Origin: Verrucomicrobiota bacterium
Lineage (GTDB): Bacteria; Verrucomicrobiota; Verrucomicrobiia; Opitutales; Opitutaceae
Reading direction: 5' to 3'
Length of the DNA: 60,827 nucleotides
Assembly: GCA_014584295.1 (NCBI GenBank)
Contig: JACTNC010000014.1
Location: 1 to 60,827, forward strand
A program made the position numbers and the translations under genes. The notes beneath the pieces were generated by a model. That model was not told the DNA's origin. It did no database searches and saw only the letters and a list, made by a program, of their open reading frames with translations. Positions 9,179 to 18,804 of the stretch are shown piece after piece (the first letter of the stretch is position 1; each line of letters opens with the position of its first letter).

Positions 9179-10543
9179 CTACTTCGCGCTCGCCGAAAAC
9201 ACGTCAAGTGGTGGCAGCGGGGCCGAAGGAAACGGAGCACGCAGCCAAGCTGCCAGGGTTGGGGCAATGCTGCGCATATCGATGATGCCGACATCAGATG
9301 CTCGAACGCCCGGAGCCGACAGGAGAAACGTGGAGTTCATTGCCGCGTGAGTCGGCACATGTCCGTGGGTGCCGCCGGTTTTCAGTTCGATCATGCTGGC
9401 CCCGACAATCCGGGAACTCGACGTAAAGTTGGTCTTCAGATCGAGCCAGTACTCAGCCTGGCCCGTGCCACCGAGGCGGGCTATGGCCTCTCGGTCGAGA
9501 ACCGCATGAATTCCGTTGCCAGGGTCGGAAGCAAGTCGATCAAGGACTTCCTTCACCTTTCGCTTTGCGGCCTCATCTTTAGGATTCTTCATCACGATCG
9601 CGACAGACCCGCTGGACAGCCAAGGCATGGCCACCCAGTCCTTTAGTCCCGCTGATTCAATCGATGTACCGCCCCCTTTCAGCGTGATTAATCCCGCCCT
9701 GACAAACGCCGCGTCGATGGCAAGCGCATGGTCAACCGACGTGAATCCGTGGTCCGACACCACACAAACTGCCGAATCAGGATAGTTGCCGCGCATTGCC
9801 TTCACGATCTCCCCGACCATCGTATCGATCTCCTCAAGTGCAGCCTTGGCCTGAGGGGAAAAGGGTCGGTGGGCATGCTGCTCATGGTCCAGCGCAACCA
9901 GATGTACAAGGGCGACGCGGGGACGGTGTTGTCGCAGGAGTTCGAGGAGGTAGCGTGTCCTCGACCAATCGCGACGGACGCCATCCTTGGCATCGTTGAG
10001 ATAGACACCCGCTTTCCGGGCAAGCGCATCCATGAACGCACCTCCGGCATAGCCGCGGATGATCTTCACATCCTCCTCGGACTTGGTGCCAGCAAACTCG
10101 GGAATGTTGTACTTGATGCCAGGCGCACCAACCGTGACTGGCCAGCTCACGCTTCCCACTTCGTAACCGGCAGCAGTCGCGGCATCCCAAATCGCAGGCA
10201 CCTTCATCTCGTCGTTGTACCAGTACCAACGATTGATCGCCTTGTCATTCGGCTTGAATGGCCGGTTGGCAGCCACCCCGTGGACTGCCGGCCAGTTTCC
10301 CGTGACAATGCTGGTGTGACTCGGGTAGGTTGACGAAGGAAGAACTCCCCTCACACCAGAGGCGTGCGCAGAGGTTTTCCACAATTGCCGGAGATGGGGA
10401 ATCTTCAGTCCGTAGCCGTCCGCCTCGCTGATGGAATCAGGACGCAGACCATCGATTGAGATCAGCAGCAGGCTCCGGTCTGGAGCGGCTGCGAGGGTGG
10501 AAACCAATCCCAGGATCAAGAGAAGGTAACTGAGCGTTTTCAT
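9179..10543 (-). CDS. Alkaline phosphatase superfamily phosphodiesterase (ENPP-like), secreted
   Basis: A 454-residue secreted protein of the type I phosphodiesterase/nucleotide pyrophosphatase family. The start ATG (10541-10543) begins MKTLSYLLLILGLVSTLAAAP, a clean signal peptide, and overlaps the upstream MFS stop in ATGA. Metal and nucleophile motifs are visible: 'ISIDGLRPD' (first Asp), 'GVLPSSTYPSHTSIVTGNWPAVHGV' with the Thr/Ser nucleophile, 'LVALDHEQHAH' and 'CVVSDHGF', with a late His in 'HGHVPTHAAMNSTFL'. These enzymes hydrolyse phosphate diesters or pyrophosphates with two Zn ions. Its place between a transporter and an oxidoreductase suggests processing of a phosphodiester-linked nutrient before uptake. 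Confidence 0.9.
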   Translation of the reverse strand: MKTLSYLLLILGLVSTLAAAPDRSLLLISIDGLRPDSISEADGYGLKIPHLRQLWKTSAHASGVRGVLPSSTYPSHTSIVTGNWPAVHGVAANRPFKPNDKAINRWYWYNDEMKVPAIWDAATAAGYEVGSVSWPVTVGAPGIKYNIPEFAGTKSEEDVKIIRGYAGGAFMDALARKAGVYLNDAKDGVRRDWSRTRYLLELLRQHRPRVALVHLVALDHEQHAHRPFSPQAKAALEEIDTMVGEIVKAMRGNYPDSAVCVVSDHGFTSVDHALAIDAAFVRAGLITLKGGGTSIESAGLKDWVAMPWLSSGSVAIVMKNPKDEAAKRKVKEVLDRLASDPGNGIHAVLDREAIARLGGTGQAEYWLDLKTNFTSSSRIVGASMIELKTGGTHGHVPTHAAMNSTFLLSAPGVRASDVGIIDMRSIAPTLAAWLRAPFPSAPLPPLDVFSASAK

Positions 10544-11787
10544 GAGAAAATGGGACGGGGGCGCTCCGGGCGCACCATGATCCAGAGAACCACCGTTGCA
10601 ATGGGATGAAGCACAGCCATGGCAGCAAAAACCCTCGTGGGGCCAAGCGTTGAAATCATCTCTCCGACGAAACTGTTGAATACCACCGCACCCGCTGCGC
10701 CAAAACCTCCGGCAATGCCCAACACGCTTGCGACGTTCGCTGTGGGAAATGCTTCCGCGATGACGACACTGAGGCTGAACAGCCAGCTCAAGCATGCCGC
10801 CGCAACCAAGCTGAAGATCAGCAGCGTGGCAGCAGGATGAGGAAAGTGCGGGGTGAGTGCACACAGCGGCGCAAGGCAGGCCATGGCCGTAAGCATCCGC
10901 TTGCGGGCCTGAAGCGGTGCACGCCCCTTTCTCACCATCCAGTCAGACCATGCCGCACTCGCGATGCCTCCGAGGTCTGCAGCAAGAAACGGGATCCATC
11001 CAACCATGCCCACTTGCGCCAGAGTCAGGCCCGATTGTTCCTGGAGATACCCCGGCAGCCAGAATAGGCAGAAATACCAAACGGGATCACTGATGAATCG
11101 GATCAGCAAAATGGCCCACAGCGAACGCGTCCGCCACAGCCCGAGCCACCGGAACCCCGCCGACTCCGATGCGCCACCACTCGTTGTCGGCGAATGGACA
11201 AGAATCTCTGGAGGCGGATCCCGATAGATAAAGTACCAGAGGAGTGCCACCAACAGCCCGAGTGTGCCCGGGACCAGAAACGCACTGTGCCAATTGAACG
11301 AAATCGCGAGCCAGGCCACCAGCGGCGGCGCGATGATCGCACCGAAGGTTCCCCCAGCCACGCACACGCTGTTGGCCGTGGCGCGCAGGGATCCGGGAAA
11401 CCAAAGCGTCACGGCCCTCAATTGTGACGGGAAAGCCGTCGGTTCGCTCAACCCAAGCACCCCGCGAAAGACCGCAAACGACGCAAACCCACGCGTGAGA
11501 CCGGCACCCAGGCAGGCCAGCGACCAGGTGACTATGCCGCTGAGCATCACCATCCGCGCACCAAACCGGTCCACCAGCCATCCTGCAACGGGATACATGG
11601 CCGCATATCCCACCGTGAAGACGTTCACTAGGATCGCGTACCCCCGGTCATCGAATCCGAACTCCGCTTTCAGAGTCGGCTTCAGAATCGAAAGGATCTG
11701 CCGGTCAACATAGTTCAGGACGATCGCCGCGAAGATGATGGCGAGGATGAACCAGCGCCGCCGCAAAGGCGTTTCAAGGGCCTTCAT
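10540..11787 (-). CDS. MFS transporter, anion:cation symporter type
   Basis: A 415-residue inner-membrane transporter with about 12 hydrophobic segments, first gene of a three-gene minus-strand operon (4-base ATGA overlap with the phosphodiesterase). The N-terminus 'RRWFILAIIFAAIVLNYVDRQILSILKPTLKAEFGFDDRGYAILV' is the ACS/hexuronate-transporter signature (NYVDR). 'GWLVDRFGARMVM' is the loop motif and 'GLSEPTAFPSQLRAVTLWFP' matches the helix 4-5 region. ACS members carry hexuronates, tartrate, glucarate or similar acids. The C-terminal cytoplasmic tail is short. An organic anion or sugar acid substrate is likely but not proven. Confidence 0.88.
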   Translation of the reverse strand: MKALETPLRRRWFILAIIFAAIVLNYVDRQILSILKPTLKAEFGFDDRGYAILVNVFTVGYAAMYPVAGWLVDRFGARMVMLSGIVTWSLACLGAGLTRGFASFAVFRGVLGLSEPTAFPSQLRAVTLWFPGSLRATANSVCVAGGTFGAIIAPPLVAWLAISFNWHSAFLVPGTLGLLVALLWYFIYRDPPPEILVHSPTTSGGASESAGFRWLGLWRTRSLWAILLIRFISDPVWYFCLFWLPGYLQEQSGLTLAQVGMVGWIPFLAADLGGIASAAWSDWMVRKGRAPLQARKRMLTAMACLAPLCALTPHFPHPAATLLIFSLVAAACLSWLFSLSVVIAEAFPTANVASVLGIAGGFGAAGAVVFNSFVGEMISTLGPTRVFAAMAVLHPIATVVLWIMVRPERPRPIFS

Positions 11788-12145
11788 GATGCACCGTGAA
11801 GCTCAGGGAGATTGCCTGATGGAACGCTATCCATCCCGCAGAGATGGTGGCGGAGAACGTGCTCTGTATATTTATTCAGAATCGTAATCCTATTTTGAAA
11901 GAATCCACGCGATCTGAGTCAAGAACCATTCCTTCACCCCAAAACACCTCTCGACCTTGCCTGGTCGGCGACGCGCCTGAACTTCCTTCTGATTGGGGAA
12001 TCCGGCGACAGAGACCGCTAGCCCGCTGGGCCGATGCCTACCACTTGCTCACCCGGGTGATATTCCAATGCCTTGGCCGCCACGAGGCCTCTTGCCTGCC
12101 CGGTAAAGAGAACAGCATGGCATTCATTGCATTGTGCGGGTGAAG
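11788..12145. other. Intergenic region upstream of the MFS operon
   Basis: 358 bases between the MFS start and the stop of the pectate-lyase-like gene, both on the minus strand. It must contain the operon promoter and perhaps a terminator for the lyase. An AT-rich patch at about 11868-11905 is the likeliest promoter zone. I found no convincing -35/-10 pair, strong hairpin, RNA gene or open frame with protein-like features. Confidence 0.5.
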
Positions 12146-13435
12146 CTATCCCGGAGGTTTGCCGAGGCGGAGAATCATCCCGCCACCCGATTTCGCCTCC
12201 TCAATAAAACGCCGATCGACGGCATCGCGTTCCCAGGGACGCGCCCCCGCGTTGGCCAGCACCCAATCGGCCGTTTCCGCTGCGGTCCGCGCCTTCAACC
12301 GTGGAGGCCAGATCGGAGGTTGATCCACCTGGCGCATCTCTGGATGGGATTCATACGGTGCAAGATGAAACTGAAACCCCGAACTGTCGGGGAGACTCTG
12401 ATCCGGATGGTCAATGGGACGTGCCTTGTCGCGAAAAGCGGCTCCCACCGACAGGGGTCGTCCATCGGCAGCAAGAAACAGATTGTCGTGGAGGTAGAAA
12501 TCACACGACCCATAAGCGGGCCAGATCTCGAAGAACGCCATCTCCGCCGCACTGCTTGGTCCTTTGCGCGCGACATTTCCCGTCATCGTGAGAAGTGCCC
12601 GCTGCGGCGAATGTCCCGCCCACTGACTCGGAACTTGGGCAAACTGCATCACCCGCCGCCCCGGATTGTAGATGAAGTTGTTCACTGCCGCAGCACTCAC
12701 GCCGCCCTTGAAAAGCGGCATGCGATCATTCTGACTGATGTAGAAATTGCCAATCAGCGCGATTTCCCTGGTATTGTCGTGTATCAACGTGCCCTTGGGA
12801 TTGCTATGGGCGTGTAGTCCCTCGCCAATGATGCAGTGGCTGATTGTGACGCGATGGGACGTATTTTTCCGCCACTCGTCAGGAGTCGCCCCATTGAACC
12901 GCGGTCCTGAAGCACTAACGTTCTCGTCCGTGCCCCAGGCAAACGAACAATGATCGACAATCACATCGTGCGCACCGCCACCCGTGCCCAATCCATCCAT
13001 CGACGGCTCGGCGGACTTCGCACGCGGCCCATCGCTTGTACGCACACGGAGGTGACGAACTATCACGTCATGCGTGAGAACCTGAATGCCCCCGTGAACG
13101 AGGGTTATTCCGGGACTCGGCGCCGTCTCACCGGCCAGAGTCAAATAGGGATGGTCTATCTTCAGCCCTTTACCCTGCAGGTCTATCGTGCCCGATACTG
13201 AAAACTCAATCACGCGAGGCCCCTCGCTCATAAGCGCCTCGGCCAATGTGCCGGGACCGGTCTTCTCAAGTGAAGTGACGCGAATCACTCTTCCACCAGC
13301 GCCCCCACGCGTTTCGGTCCATCCCGGCGGAGTCTCCCAATTGTCCCGAGGACCCTGAGCCGACACGGCTGAATTCAGAGCGGCTGACGTTGCCAGGGCA
13401 ATGATCGAAAGAGTGAGTACGGAGACGCGATACAT
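12146..13435 (-). CDS. Secreted pectate-lyase-like right-handed beta-helix protein
   Basis: A 429-residue secreted protein read from ATG at 13435, giving signal MYRVSVLTLSIIALATSAAL ending in SAQ; an ATG at 13447, overlapping the upstream stop, is a possible alternative. The body follows the PL1-like pattern: 'VIRVTSLEKTGPGTLAEAL', 'GPRVIEFSVSGTIDL', 'PYLTLAGETAPSPGITL', 'HDVIVRHLRVR' and 'DVIVDHCSFAWGTDENVS'. These strand turns occur in pectate lyases of Verrucomicrobiota and Bacteroidota. Calcium-binding Asp residues (SMDGL, DHCS, GTDE) are present. It lies 5 bases downstream of an esterase gene, so the two are cotranscribed and may act together on acetylated pectin. Confidence 0.85.
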   Translation of the reverse strand: MYRVSVLTLSIIALATSAALNSAVSAQGPRDNWETPPGWTETRGGAGGRVIRVTSLEKTGPGTLAEALMSEGPRVIEFSVSGTIDLQGKGLKIDHPYLTLAGETAPSPGITLVHGGIQVLTHDVIVRHLRVRTSDGPRAKSAEPSMDGLGTGGGAHDVIVDHCSFAWGTDENVSASGPRFNGATPDEWRKNTSHRVTISHCIIGEGLHAHSNPKGTLIHDNTREIALIGNFYISQNDRMPLFKGGVSAAAVNNFIYNPGRRVMQFAQVPSQWAGHSPQRALLTMTGNVARKGPSSAAEMAFFEIWPAYGSCDFYLHDNLFLAADGRPLSVGAAFRDKARPIDHPDQSLPDSSGFQFHLAPYESHPEMRQVDQPPIWPPRLKARTAAETADWVLANAGARPWERDAVDRRFIEEAKSGGGMILRLGKPPG

Positions 13436-13440
13436 GAGAA

Positions 13441-15639
13441 TCACCATTGCAGCCGGTCTGCGGGCCAACTGAGACGTTGAGCCAAGTCGGTGGTCCAGAT
13501 CCAGTTGCCTGGCCGTGTGCCAATAAACTTCAAACGGCTACGCTCGGCAGCAAGTGCGGCCGCCTGCGGTACATCCATAAAACGAAGTACATTGAGGTAA
13601 TCCGGCCCTTCGCGATGCGAAGTTGGCGGCGCAATCAACTCGATCGAGGATATGCCGGCGACGAACAAGGATGCATACAGCCCATTGATGGCTTGAAAAC
13701 GTTCGCCCGACAACTCCAGTTCTGAAGCCGCAGCACCAAGGACCTCCGTCTGCCGCAGGGCTTCGACAGCCCGCCTGATGTCCCAGACACGCATGCCCTC
13801 CAGCGTTTGTCCGATTGCCATGAAACTGCGCAGCGTATTGACCCGCTCACGCTTGTCTGCCGCCCATAGCGTCGGCCCAATGCCACGAGGTGGCAGACAG
13901 GCAAGCGTGATCTCACCGCGGCTCACGCGATCAAGGAGCGCCCGGTAATGCGAGGATGCCGATGCTGCGCTATCGTTCGTGCCGAGTCCGGGCCAAGTGG
14001 GAGCTGCGATAGCAACAAACTCTTTCCAGGCCAACTCGTCGAAAATGTGCAGTCGCGCCTTTGCCTTTGCTCGGGCCTGCCCACGGGTAAAGACGTACAA
14101 TGGCAGCCGTATCACACCCTGGGCTGAAAATTCCCACTGCTCAAGAGTGAGGTCGCCCTTCATTTCCCTGGAAACAAGCCGTAGGTCCAACGCCTCATCC
14201 CGGGAGGGCCATGCCGCAAATGATTCCTTCCTCAATCTGGTCAGCCAGGATTGTCGCTGCTCCGACCATTCGCGGGAGTTTGCGGGCACGGCTGGCGAGG
14301 CAGTGGGAACAAAGTACTCATGTACGGTGGAGGTGCGCTCGTCCTTCGGAGGGGTGGCAAACACGGCGAGATCCTTGGGTTCGAATAGCGATTTCGCTCC
14401 ATTTTCAATCACGGGGTCGATCCCCTTGAGGAAGTGATTGAACCATCGCAACCCGGCCACCTGAAGCACCTGGGAGTCGTGGTGTTGTCCAGGACCGATA
14501 CTGAGGCCAAAATTCTCTACCTCGCCGTAGAGTCGGTATAGGTTTGCGACAGAAGCATGAATGCGCAGCACGCCATCAAACAGGAAGATCTGGTCACGAT
14601 CGGTGGCGACCATCAGCAGCGGGCGCGGCGCGAGCAGCATGGCAAGCCGCGAAAAGTCCCAGCGATAGGTGTTCACCATGTAGACGCAGTCACAGTGATT
14701 GGAAATACACTTGTCCAACACATGATTGCGCAGGTCGGTGATACCGGCCACGGGAACCGCCACCTTGATGCGATCGTCAAGGGCGGCGGTATACCAGGTG
14801 GCAACACCTCCGCCCGAGCGCCCAGTCATGCCCAGCTTGTCTGAGTCGACCTCCGGCCTCGACTGAAGGTAGTCGAGCGCGCGCATGGCATTCCACGCCT
14901 CGACTCCGATGGGCGTGTAGCCACGGGAATTCCACCACCACATGTCGTACCACTTCGTGCCCCTATGCACACCTTGGATGTCGCCATTCTCAATCGTGTC
15001 GATGATCAGGCAGACATAGCCGTTCTGAGCGAGCCAGGCCCCATGATACTGATAGACAGACTTGGCTCCAAACGGCACATGCCCCTGTGTTTTCGAACCA
15101 CCAGCATGCCCGCAGGCATAGAGGATCGCGGGGACCCTTCCGGCGCGATGTTTTGGGAGGTAAAGATCCCCCGTGACATAAAGACCCGGCAGGGATTGGA
15201 ATTGCACCTTCTCCACCGTGATTTCGGCATGGTCGATTCGCCCCGTAACAACCGCATGCAGCGGCGTGCGCTCCGGCCAGGGAGAAAGGCCAAGCATTTC
15301 CTGAAGCTGGGCACGAAGACCTGCTCGCTGGATCGTCCAATCACCGAGCTTGGCTGGATCAGGACCCGCGTCGGCATGCAGTCGATCGACCTCCTGCCTG
15401 AAATATTCTGCCAGCATGCGATCTCCAAGAGACTCCTTGGAGGAGTTCGCTGCAAACAGCGCGATCGGGTGCAACAGACATAACAATCCTGCCAAGCCCA
15501 CCCGAACTGCACGGGCAGCCCTGATGCCATCATCCCAATATTCGCGAAAGGATTTCACCCACAGCAGAGAATGGGAAATCGGAAACGATGACCATAACAT
15601 CCTTGCGCAACAGATTGAACTCTTGACGGCAAATGCCAT
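13441..15639 (-). CDS. Secreted alpha/beta-hydrolase esterase (acetylxylan-esterase-like)
   Basis: Up to 732 residues; the true start is unsure. Candidates are the far upstream codon at 15639 or an internal GTG before VGLAGLLCLLHPIALFAANS, which looks like a signal peptide. The catalytic domain has the nucleophile elbow 'GMTGRSGGGVATW', an acid in 'MVATDRDQIFLFD', and the base in 'GPGQHHDSQVL', the order of a Ser-Asp-His triad in AXE1/prolyl-oligopeptidase-like hydrolases. 'PGLYVTGDLYLPKHRAGRVPAILYACGHAGG' is the usual first strand and oxyanion region. About 280 residues follow the triad and are not recognised. The gene lies just upstream of a pectate-lyase-like gene, so deacetylation of pectin or removal of another ester decoration is plausible. 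Confidence 0.8.
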   Translation of the reverse strand: MAFAVKSSICCARMLWSSFPISHSLLWVKSFREYWDDGIRAARAVRVGLAGLLCLLHPIALFAANSSKESLGDRMLAEYFRQEVDRLHADAGPDPAKLGDWTIQRAGLRAQLQEMLGLSPWPERTPLHAVVTGRIDHAEITVEKVQFQSLPGLYVTGDLYLPKHRAGRVPAILYACGHAGGSKTQGHVPFGAKSVYQYHGAWLAQNGYVCLIIDTIENGDIQGVHRGTKWYDMWWWNSRGYTPIGVEAWNAMRALDYLQSRPEVDSDKLGMTGRSGGGVATWYTAALDDRIKVAVPVAGITDLRNHVLDKCISNHCDCVYMVNTYRWDFSRLAMLLAPRPLLMVATDRDQIFLFDGVLRIHASVANLYRLYGEVENFGLSIGPGQHHDSQVLQVAGLRWFNHFLKGIDPVIENGAKSLFEPKDLAVFATPPKDERTSTVHEYFVPTASPAVPANSREWSEQRQSWLTRLRKESFAAWPSRDEALDLRLVSREMKGDLTLEQWEFSAQGVIRLPLYVFTRGQARAKAKARLHIFDELAWKEFVAIAAPTWPGLGTNDSAASASSHYRALLDRVSRGEITLACLPPRGIGPTLWAADKRERVNTLRSFMAIGQTLEGMRVWDIRRAVEALRQTEVLGAAASELELSGERFQAINGLYASLFVAGISSIELIAPPTSHREGPDYLNVLRFMDVPQAAALAAERSRLKFIGTRPGNWIWTTDLAQRLSWPADRLQW

Positions 15640-15906
15640 GTGACAAGAGCGGACACAAGGAGTCGAGAATGGGCGCCCATGATTAGGACCTGCTGCAAAT
15701 TGGCAGACTTGAATCTAGAGCAGCCTGTATTAACCGCGACTTGATTTGACGATAGAGAGTGACCGTGGACGCTTTTTGCTGATACAACCCCTTGTTTGCG
15801 TGGGTTGAAGTCAAACACCCAATCGGCTATCCTGAGTCGCCATGACCGAATCACGCGGCGCCAGCTGCCGCAGCTCTTCAATTGTCGGCTCTTCTCCATC
15901 ATCGTT

Positions 15907-16995
15907 ATGAACCTCCGCCTCCTGATCTGCTCCTGCCTGCTTGTCTGTTCGTTTTGCAAGGCCGCCCCGCCCGGACCCAAATGGCATCCCGGCCACTATG
16001 TTTACATCGCACACGATGCACTGACTACGGAGGTTCTCAAGCTGCCCCATTTTCGGGGTGTGCAGAAGATCTATACCTGGCGCGAATTTGAACCAACGGA
16101 GGGCCGCTATGATTTCTCAACCTTGAGGAATGACCTGGCGCTGGCCCGGAAATATGGCCGCCAACTGGTGATGCAGTTTACTCACAAGGCATTCGCCAAG
16201 GGCAGTCGCAGTATCCCCGACTACATCGCGGGTCCCGAATATGGCGGCGGGGTCTATGTCACCGTGAAGGGCGCGTTCAATCCGGTGCTCTGGAACCAAA
16301 ACGTCCAGGATCGCCTCGATGCCGTAATCAAGGCGCTGGGCAGAGAGTTCGATCGCGATCCCAATCTTGAAGCAGTGAATCTGCCGGAATCCGCCCCCAA
16401 TGCGTATCTCGACAAGTCACCGCAGGTCGGCGTCCAGACCTACACCGAGGACATCTACTTGGAGGCGCTGAAACATATCATGACGACGCTTCGTCATGCA
16501 TTTCCCAACACGGTGGTGATCCAATACACCAACTTTCCCCCAAGGCTGCTGGATAGGCTGACCGACTACGAAAAAGAGATCGGCGTGGGCATGGGCGGTC
16601 CTGATGTCTATCCCGGCCTTTCTCCTTCACTCAAGGATCCCAAAAGGGGAGTCTACCGATTATACGCAAAACTGGGGGGCACCGTACCGATGGGTGCTGC
16701 GGTCCAATCCACAAACTATCGCGAAGCCGACAAGAAGCGCTGGCATCTGGGCCGGGGCGACAAGACACTGGATGATAAACCAATCGTGATTACGGCGGAG
16801 GACGAGAAGCTCTTCCCGATCAGCGCCCATCTCAAGCTCGCACGAGACACACTGAAGCTCAACTACCTGTTCTGGGCAACCACCCCCCGCGATGGATTTG
16901 AGGCAGTGAAGGAGTTTCTCGCAAGCCCAGCCATCGCGGGTGATCCTGCAGGCGGTCTCCATGCAGAACTTCCACCCAAGGCGTTTCTGAAGTGA
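15907..16995 (+). CDS. Secreted glycoside-hydrolase-like TIM barrel protein
   Basis: A 362-residue protein with signal MNLRLLICSCLLVCSFCKA, chosen as the start because it sits directly before a clear cleavage site; the frame is open further upstream to 15796. After it, 'HPGHYVYIAHD', 'GVQKIYTWREFEPTEGRYDFS' and 'LARKYGRQLVMQF' look like the first strands of a GH42/GH10-type (beta/alpha)8 barrel, where 'W..EP..G.Y.F' is typical. 'NLEAVNLPESAPN' carries a candidate acid/base Glu. A nucleophile is not obvious. The protein is divergent from the esterase/lyase pair, with about 270 bases between, and precedes a sulfatase. No close family is recognised. Confidence 0.65.
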   Translation: MNLRLLICSCLLVCSFCKAAPPGPKWHPGHYVYIAHDALTTEVLKLPHFRGVQKIYTWREFEPTEGRYDFSTLRNDLALARKYGRQLVMQFTHKAFAKGSRSIPDYIAGPEYGGGVYVTVKGAFNPVLWNQNVQDRLDAVIKALGREFDRDPNLEAVNLPESAPNAYLDKSPQVGVQTYTEDIYLEALKHIMTTLRHAFPNTVVIQYTNFPPRLLDRLTDYEKEIGVGMGGPDVYPGLSPSLKDPKRGVYRLYAKLGGTVPMGAAVQSTNYREADKKRWHLGRGDKTLDDKPIVITAEDEKLFPISAHLKLARDTLKLNYLFWATTPRDGFEAVKEFLASPAIAGDPAGGLHAELPPKAFLK

Positions 16996-17226
16996 GCCCT
17001 GCATTGCCCGCCCCAGGGCGACCTCCCTTCCTCATGGCGAGACTCCAGCGCAAAACGGCAGAGCATCCATGGTCGCGATTGACGCAACCCCTCACCGGCC
17101 TTGCCTCTTCACACAACGAATCCTTCAAGAAACGTTCTCCGTGAGGAGAGAGAAATAGCTCTCGGCACCGACCGCACATCCCATCCACGCTTGATCGAGC
17201 CATTAACACATGGGACTGTGAACCTG

Positions 17227-18699
17227 ATGAAAGCCCCCATGCGAACCACGGCCCTCGTTCTGACTCTGCTCCTGACGGTTTGTTCTGCCGCTTCTTCCAA
17301 AACCGTTTCATCCCCTAAGCCCAACGTCCTCCTCATCGTCGCGGATGACCACGGCACCGATGCACTCGGTTGCTATGGAAACCCGGTGATCAAGACGCCC
17401 AATCTCGATGCGCTTGCCCGCGACGGCATCCGCTTCACCGAAGCATTCTGTACCACCGCGAGCTGCAGTCCCTCCCGTTCCGTCATTCTGAGCGGGCTGC
17501 AAGGCCATCACAACGGCATGTATGGCCTGCAACATCAGGTGCATCACTTTCAATCCTTCGACACCGTGAGAAGCCTGCCCGTTCTCCTGGCGGAGGCAGG
17601 TTACCGCACCGGCAGAGTGGGAAAGTTTCACCTGGCACCGGAGGAGGTTTTCAAGTTCGAGACTGTCCTGTCAGGTGGTGCGGCAAACGATCCTGAATCC
17701 ATAGGGCGCAGTCCGGTGGAGATGGCCGCGGCAGTCCGGGATTTCCTCAATGCAACCGATACCCGTCCCTTCTTTCTCTATTTTGCGACGGACGATCCCC
17801 ATCGGGCGAACGCCGTTCTCCCCAACGGGCGACCCACCTTCGCGACCTATCCAAACCCGAACCGCTTTGGAAACCGACCACAGGGTTACCCCGGAATCAC
17901 GCCGGTGGTCTACAAGCCGGAAGACGTCATTGTCCCTCCCTTCCTGCCTGACACTCCCGAGTGCAGAAATGAACTCGCCGAATACTACCAGTCCGTCTCA
18001 CGGCTTGACCAGGGAGTCGGGCAATTGATTGAGAATTTGAAGGCCGCGGGAAAATACGACAACACACTCATCATCTATATTTCCGACAACGGACCGGCAT
18101 TCCCAGGAGCAAAAACCACCCTCTACGATCCAGGCATTCACCTGCCTTGCATCATTCGAAGCCCCAGGCAGACCAAGCGTGGTATTGTGGAAGACGCCAT
18201 GATTTCATGGGACGACCTCACTCCGACCATCCTCGACTTCGTCAGGGCATCTCCACCCAAGGAGGGATTTGACGGCCGCTCCTTTCGCCCGGCTCTCGAA
18301 GGCGGAAAACTCAAGGGCTGGAACGACGTCTACGCGTCGCACAATCTGCATGAAATCACCATGTATTATCCGATGCGCATGGTGCGGACACGCCGCTACA
18401 AACTGATCTGGAATATTGCGAACGGCCTGACCTTTCCCTCAGCACTCGACCTTATCGAGTCTCCCACATGGATCAGCGCCGAAGAGTCCGGCACAGGAAG
18501 GTATGGACGCCGCCTTATCGTGGACTTTCTTCACCGTCCCCGCTTTGAACTCTACGATCTGCAGAACGATCCCGACGAAGTGAAAAATCTGGCGGCCGAT
18601 CCTGCCAGCCAGTCGGTAAAGGACGATCTCATTGCCAGGATCAAGGCATTCCAGTCCAGAACCAAGGATCCCTGGATCAGCAAGTGGAACTACGAATAG
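17227..18699 (+). CDS. Secreted sulfatase (S1 family, Cys-type)
   Basis: A 490-residue secreted sulfatase starting at ATG 17227 (17239 is an alternative), with a hydrophobic signal 'TTALVLTLLLTVCSAASS'. 'PNVLLIVADDHGTDALGCYG' provides the two Asp calcium ligands, and Cys80-Ser-Pro-Ser-Arg84 is the C-x-P-S-R motif whose Cys is converted to formylglycine. 'VGKFHL', 'YISDNGPAFPGAKTTLYDPG' and 'SWDDLTPTILDF' complete the S1 pattern. The overall style resembles N-sulfoglucosamine sulfohydrolase-like subfamilies, though the substrate cannot be fixed. Maturation needs a formylglycine-generating enzyme or anaerobic maturase, and neither is in the window. It fits a degrader of sulfated polysaccharides. 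Confidence 0.93.
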   Translation: MKAPMRTTALVLTLLLTVCSAASSKTVSSPKPNVLLIVADDHGTDALGCYGNPVIKTPNLDALARDGIRFTEAFCTTASCSPSRSVILSGLQGHHNGMYGLQHQVHHFQSFDTVRSLPVLLAEAGYRTGRVGKFHLAPEEVFKFETVLSGGAANDPESIGRSPVEMAAAVRDFLNATDTRPFFLYFATDDPHRANAVLPNGRPTFATYPNPNRFGNRPQGYPGITPVVYKPEDVIVPPFLPDTPECRNELAEYYQSVSRLDQGVGQLIENLKAAGKYDNTLIIYISDNGPAFPGAKTTLYDPGIHLPCIIRSPRQTKRGIVEDAMISWDDLTPTILDFVRASPPKEGFDGRSFRPALEGGKLKGWNDVYASHNLHEITMYYPMRMVRTRRYKLIWNIANGLTFPSALDLIESPTWISAEESGTGRYGRRLIVDFLHRPRFELYDLQNDPDEVKNLAADPASQSVKDDLIARIKAFQSRTKDPWISKWNYE

Positions 18700-18804
18700 A
18701 CTCACCCCGTAACGACTAGCCTCTCCCATCGGAAAACGGCGCACTTGATGGGCGAATCGAAAGATCATGACTTTCCCCGCCTGTGGCCGAATCGGCGCCT
18801 CATT

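Noticed and set aside
11788..12145. Small RNA or riboswitch
   Set aside because: No conserved riboswitch elements or strong structure could be recognised by eye.
12134..12817. Plus-strand frame opposite the pectate-lyase-like gene
   Set aside because: Shadow of a gene with signal peptide and clear beta-helix motifs.
17148..17166. TCTCC-GTGA-GGAGA hairpin as a terminator or regulatory stem before the sulfatase
   Set aside because: The stem is only five bases and of a kind expected by chance in this sequence.
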